A DNA stretch of 16,359 nt, taken from Pseudomonadota bacterium. GTDB taxonomy: Bacteria > Pseudomonadota > Gammaproteobacteria > Steroidobacterales > Steroidobacteraceae. The notes beneath the pieces are model-generated. The model was not told the DNA's origin. It saw only the letters and a program-made list of their open reading frames with translations, and ran no database searches. The translations under genes and the position numbers were made by a program. Position 1 is the first letter of the stretch. Every line of letters starts with the position of its first letter. This document shows, piece after piece, positions 16,246-16,359 of this stretch. The DNA lies in the NCBI GenBank assembly GCA_021820785.1, contig JAKADE010000022.1, forward strand, positions 1 through 16,359. The letters are read 5' to 3'.

Positions 16246-16359
16246 TCAGGGTTCTCCGTGTTTCAACACCAGCGGCAGGCCGGCGACAGTGAGGGTGACG
16301 CGCTCGCACAAGGCGGCGAGCGTCTGATGCAGCTCGCCGCTGGCATCGACGAAGCGCCG
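16246..16359 (-). CDS. cobU: Adenosylcobinamide kinase/guanylyltransferase (CobU), 3' end only
   Basis: The right edge cuts into a minus-strand reading frame, leaving its last 37 residues (RRFVDASGELHQTLAALCERV... ending GEP) and the TGA at 16246-16248. FVDxxGxLHQxLAxxCxxV followed by VAGLPLVLK is the usual C-terminus of CobU/CobP, which phosphorylates adenosylcobinamide and converts it to the GDP form used by CobS. It stops three bases before the cobT ATG, in the common cobU-cobT-cobS order. The P-loop and catalytic parts lie outside the window, so activity cannot be judged. Confidence 0.82.
   Translation of the reverse strand, partial: RRFVDASGELHQTLAALCERVTLTVAGLPLVLKHGEP

Noticed and set aside
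15157..16359. A cobalamin riboswitch near the cob genes
   Set aside because: The cob genes overlap or are three bases apart, and the operon's 5' end is beyond the right edge, so no leader is available to inspect.

Overview
The window is 16.4 kb of dense, GC-rich bacterial chromosome. Genes overlap by 1-26 bases or sit a few bases apart, and I see no tRNA, rRNA, CRISPR, insertion sequence or phage gene. A large outer-membrane TonB-dependent receptor, a lipobox lipoprotein and high GC point to a Gram-negative proteobacterium. The close resemblance of one gene to E. coli YdbC/PdxI and the cobU-cobT-cobS-cobC set suggest a high-GC gammaproteobacterium (Nevskiales, Steroidobacterales or Xanthomonadales-like). 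That placement is inference.

Layout from left to right: (1) 1-1940, minus: the N-terminal 646 codons of a TonB-dependent receptor, cut by the left edge. (2) 2333-7524, minus: a tight five-gene operon, read in transcription order as acsA-type acetyl-CoA synthetase, E1 alpha, E1 beta and lipoyl-E2 of a 2-oxo acid (pyruvate-type) dehydrogenase, then a stand-alone acyl carrier protein. The expected E3 gene is missing, and a carrier protein ends the operon instead. (3) 7867-8961, plus: a DUF2332-family gene of unknown function, divergent from the operon. The 342-base gap between them holds a palindromic operator-like site. (4) 8981-11729, minus: a flavin amine oxidase-like protein and a secreted S41 (C-terminal-processing-like) lipoprotein protease, nearly abutting. 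(5) 11841-13794: a LysR regulator divergent from a PdxI/YdbC-type aldo-keto reductase, the classic layout of a LysR gene and its target. (6) 13776-16359, minus: cobU (3' end only), cobT, cobS and cobC, which assemble the nucleotide loop of cobalamin.

How they work together: the acsA-E1-E2-ACP operon has two routes to activated two-carbon units (acetate by AcsA; pyruvate or a related 2-oxo acid by E1/E2), and a phosphopantetheine carrier that could accept the acyl group in place of CoA. This is the part most likely to hold an under-described system. The cob genes convert adenosylcobinamide and dimethylbenzimidazole to cobalamin. The LysR/PdxI pair probably concerns vitamin B6 (pyridoxal) salvage. 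I see no sequence evidence linking the receptor to either vitamin pathway.
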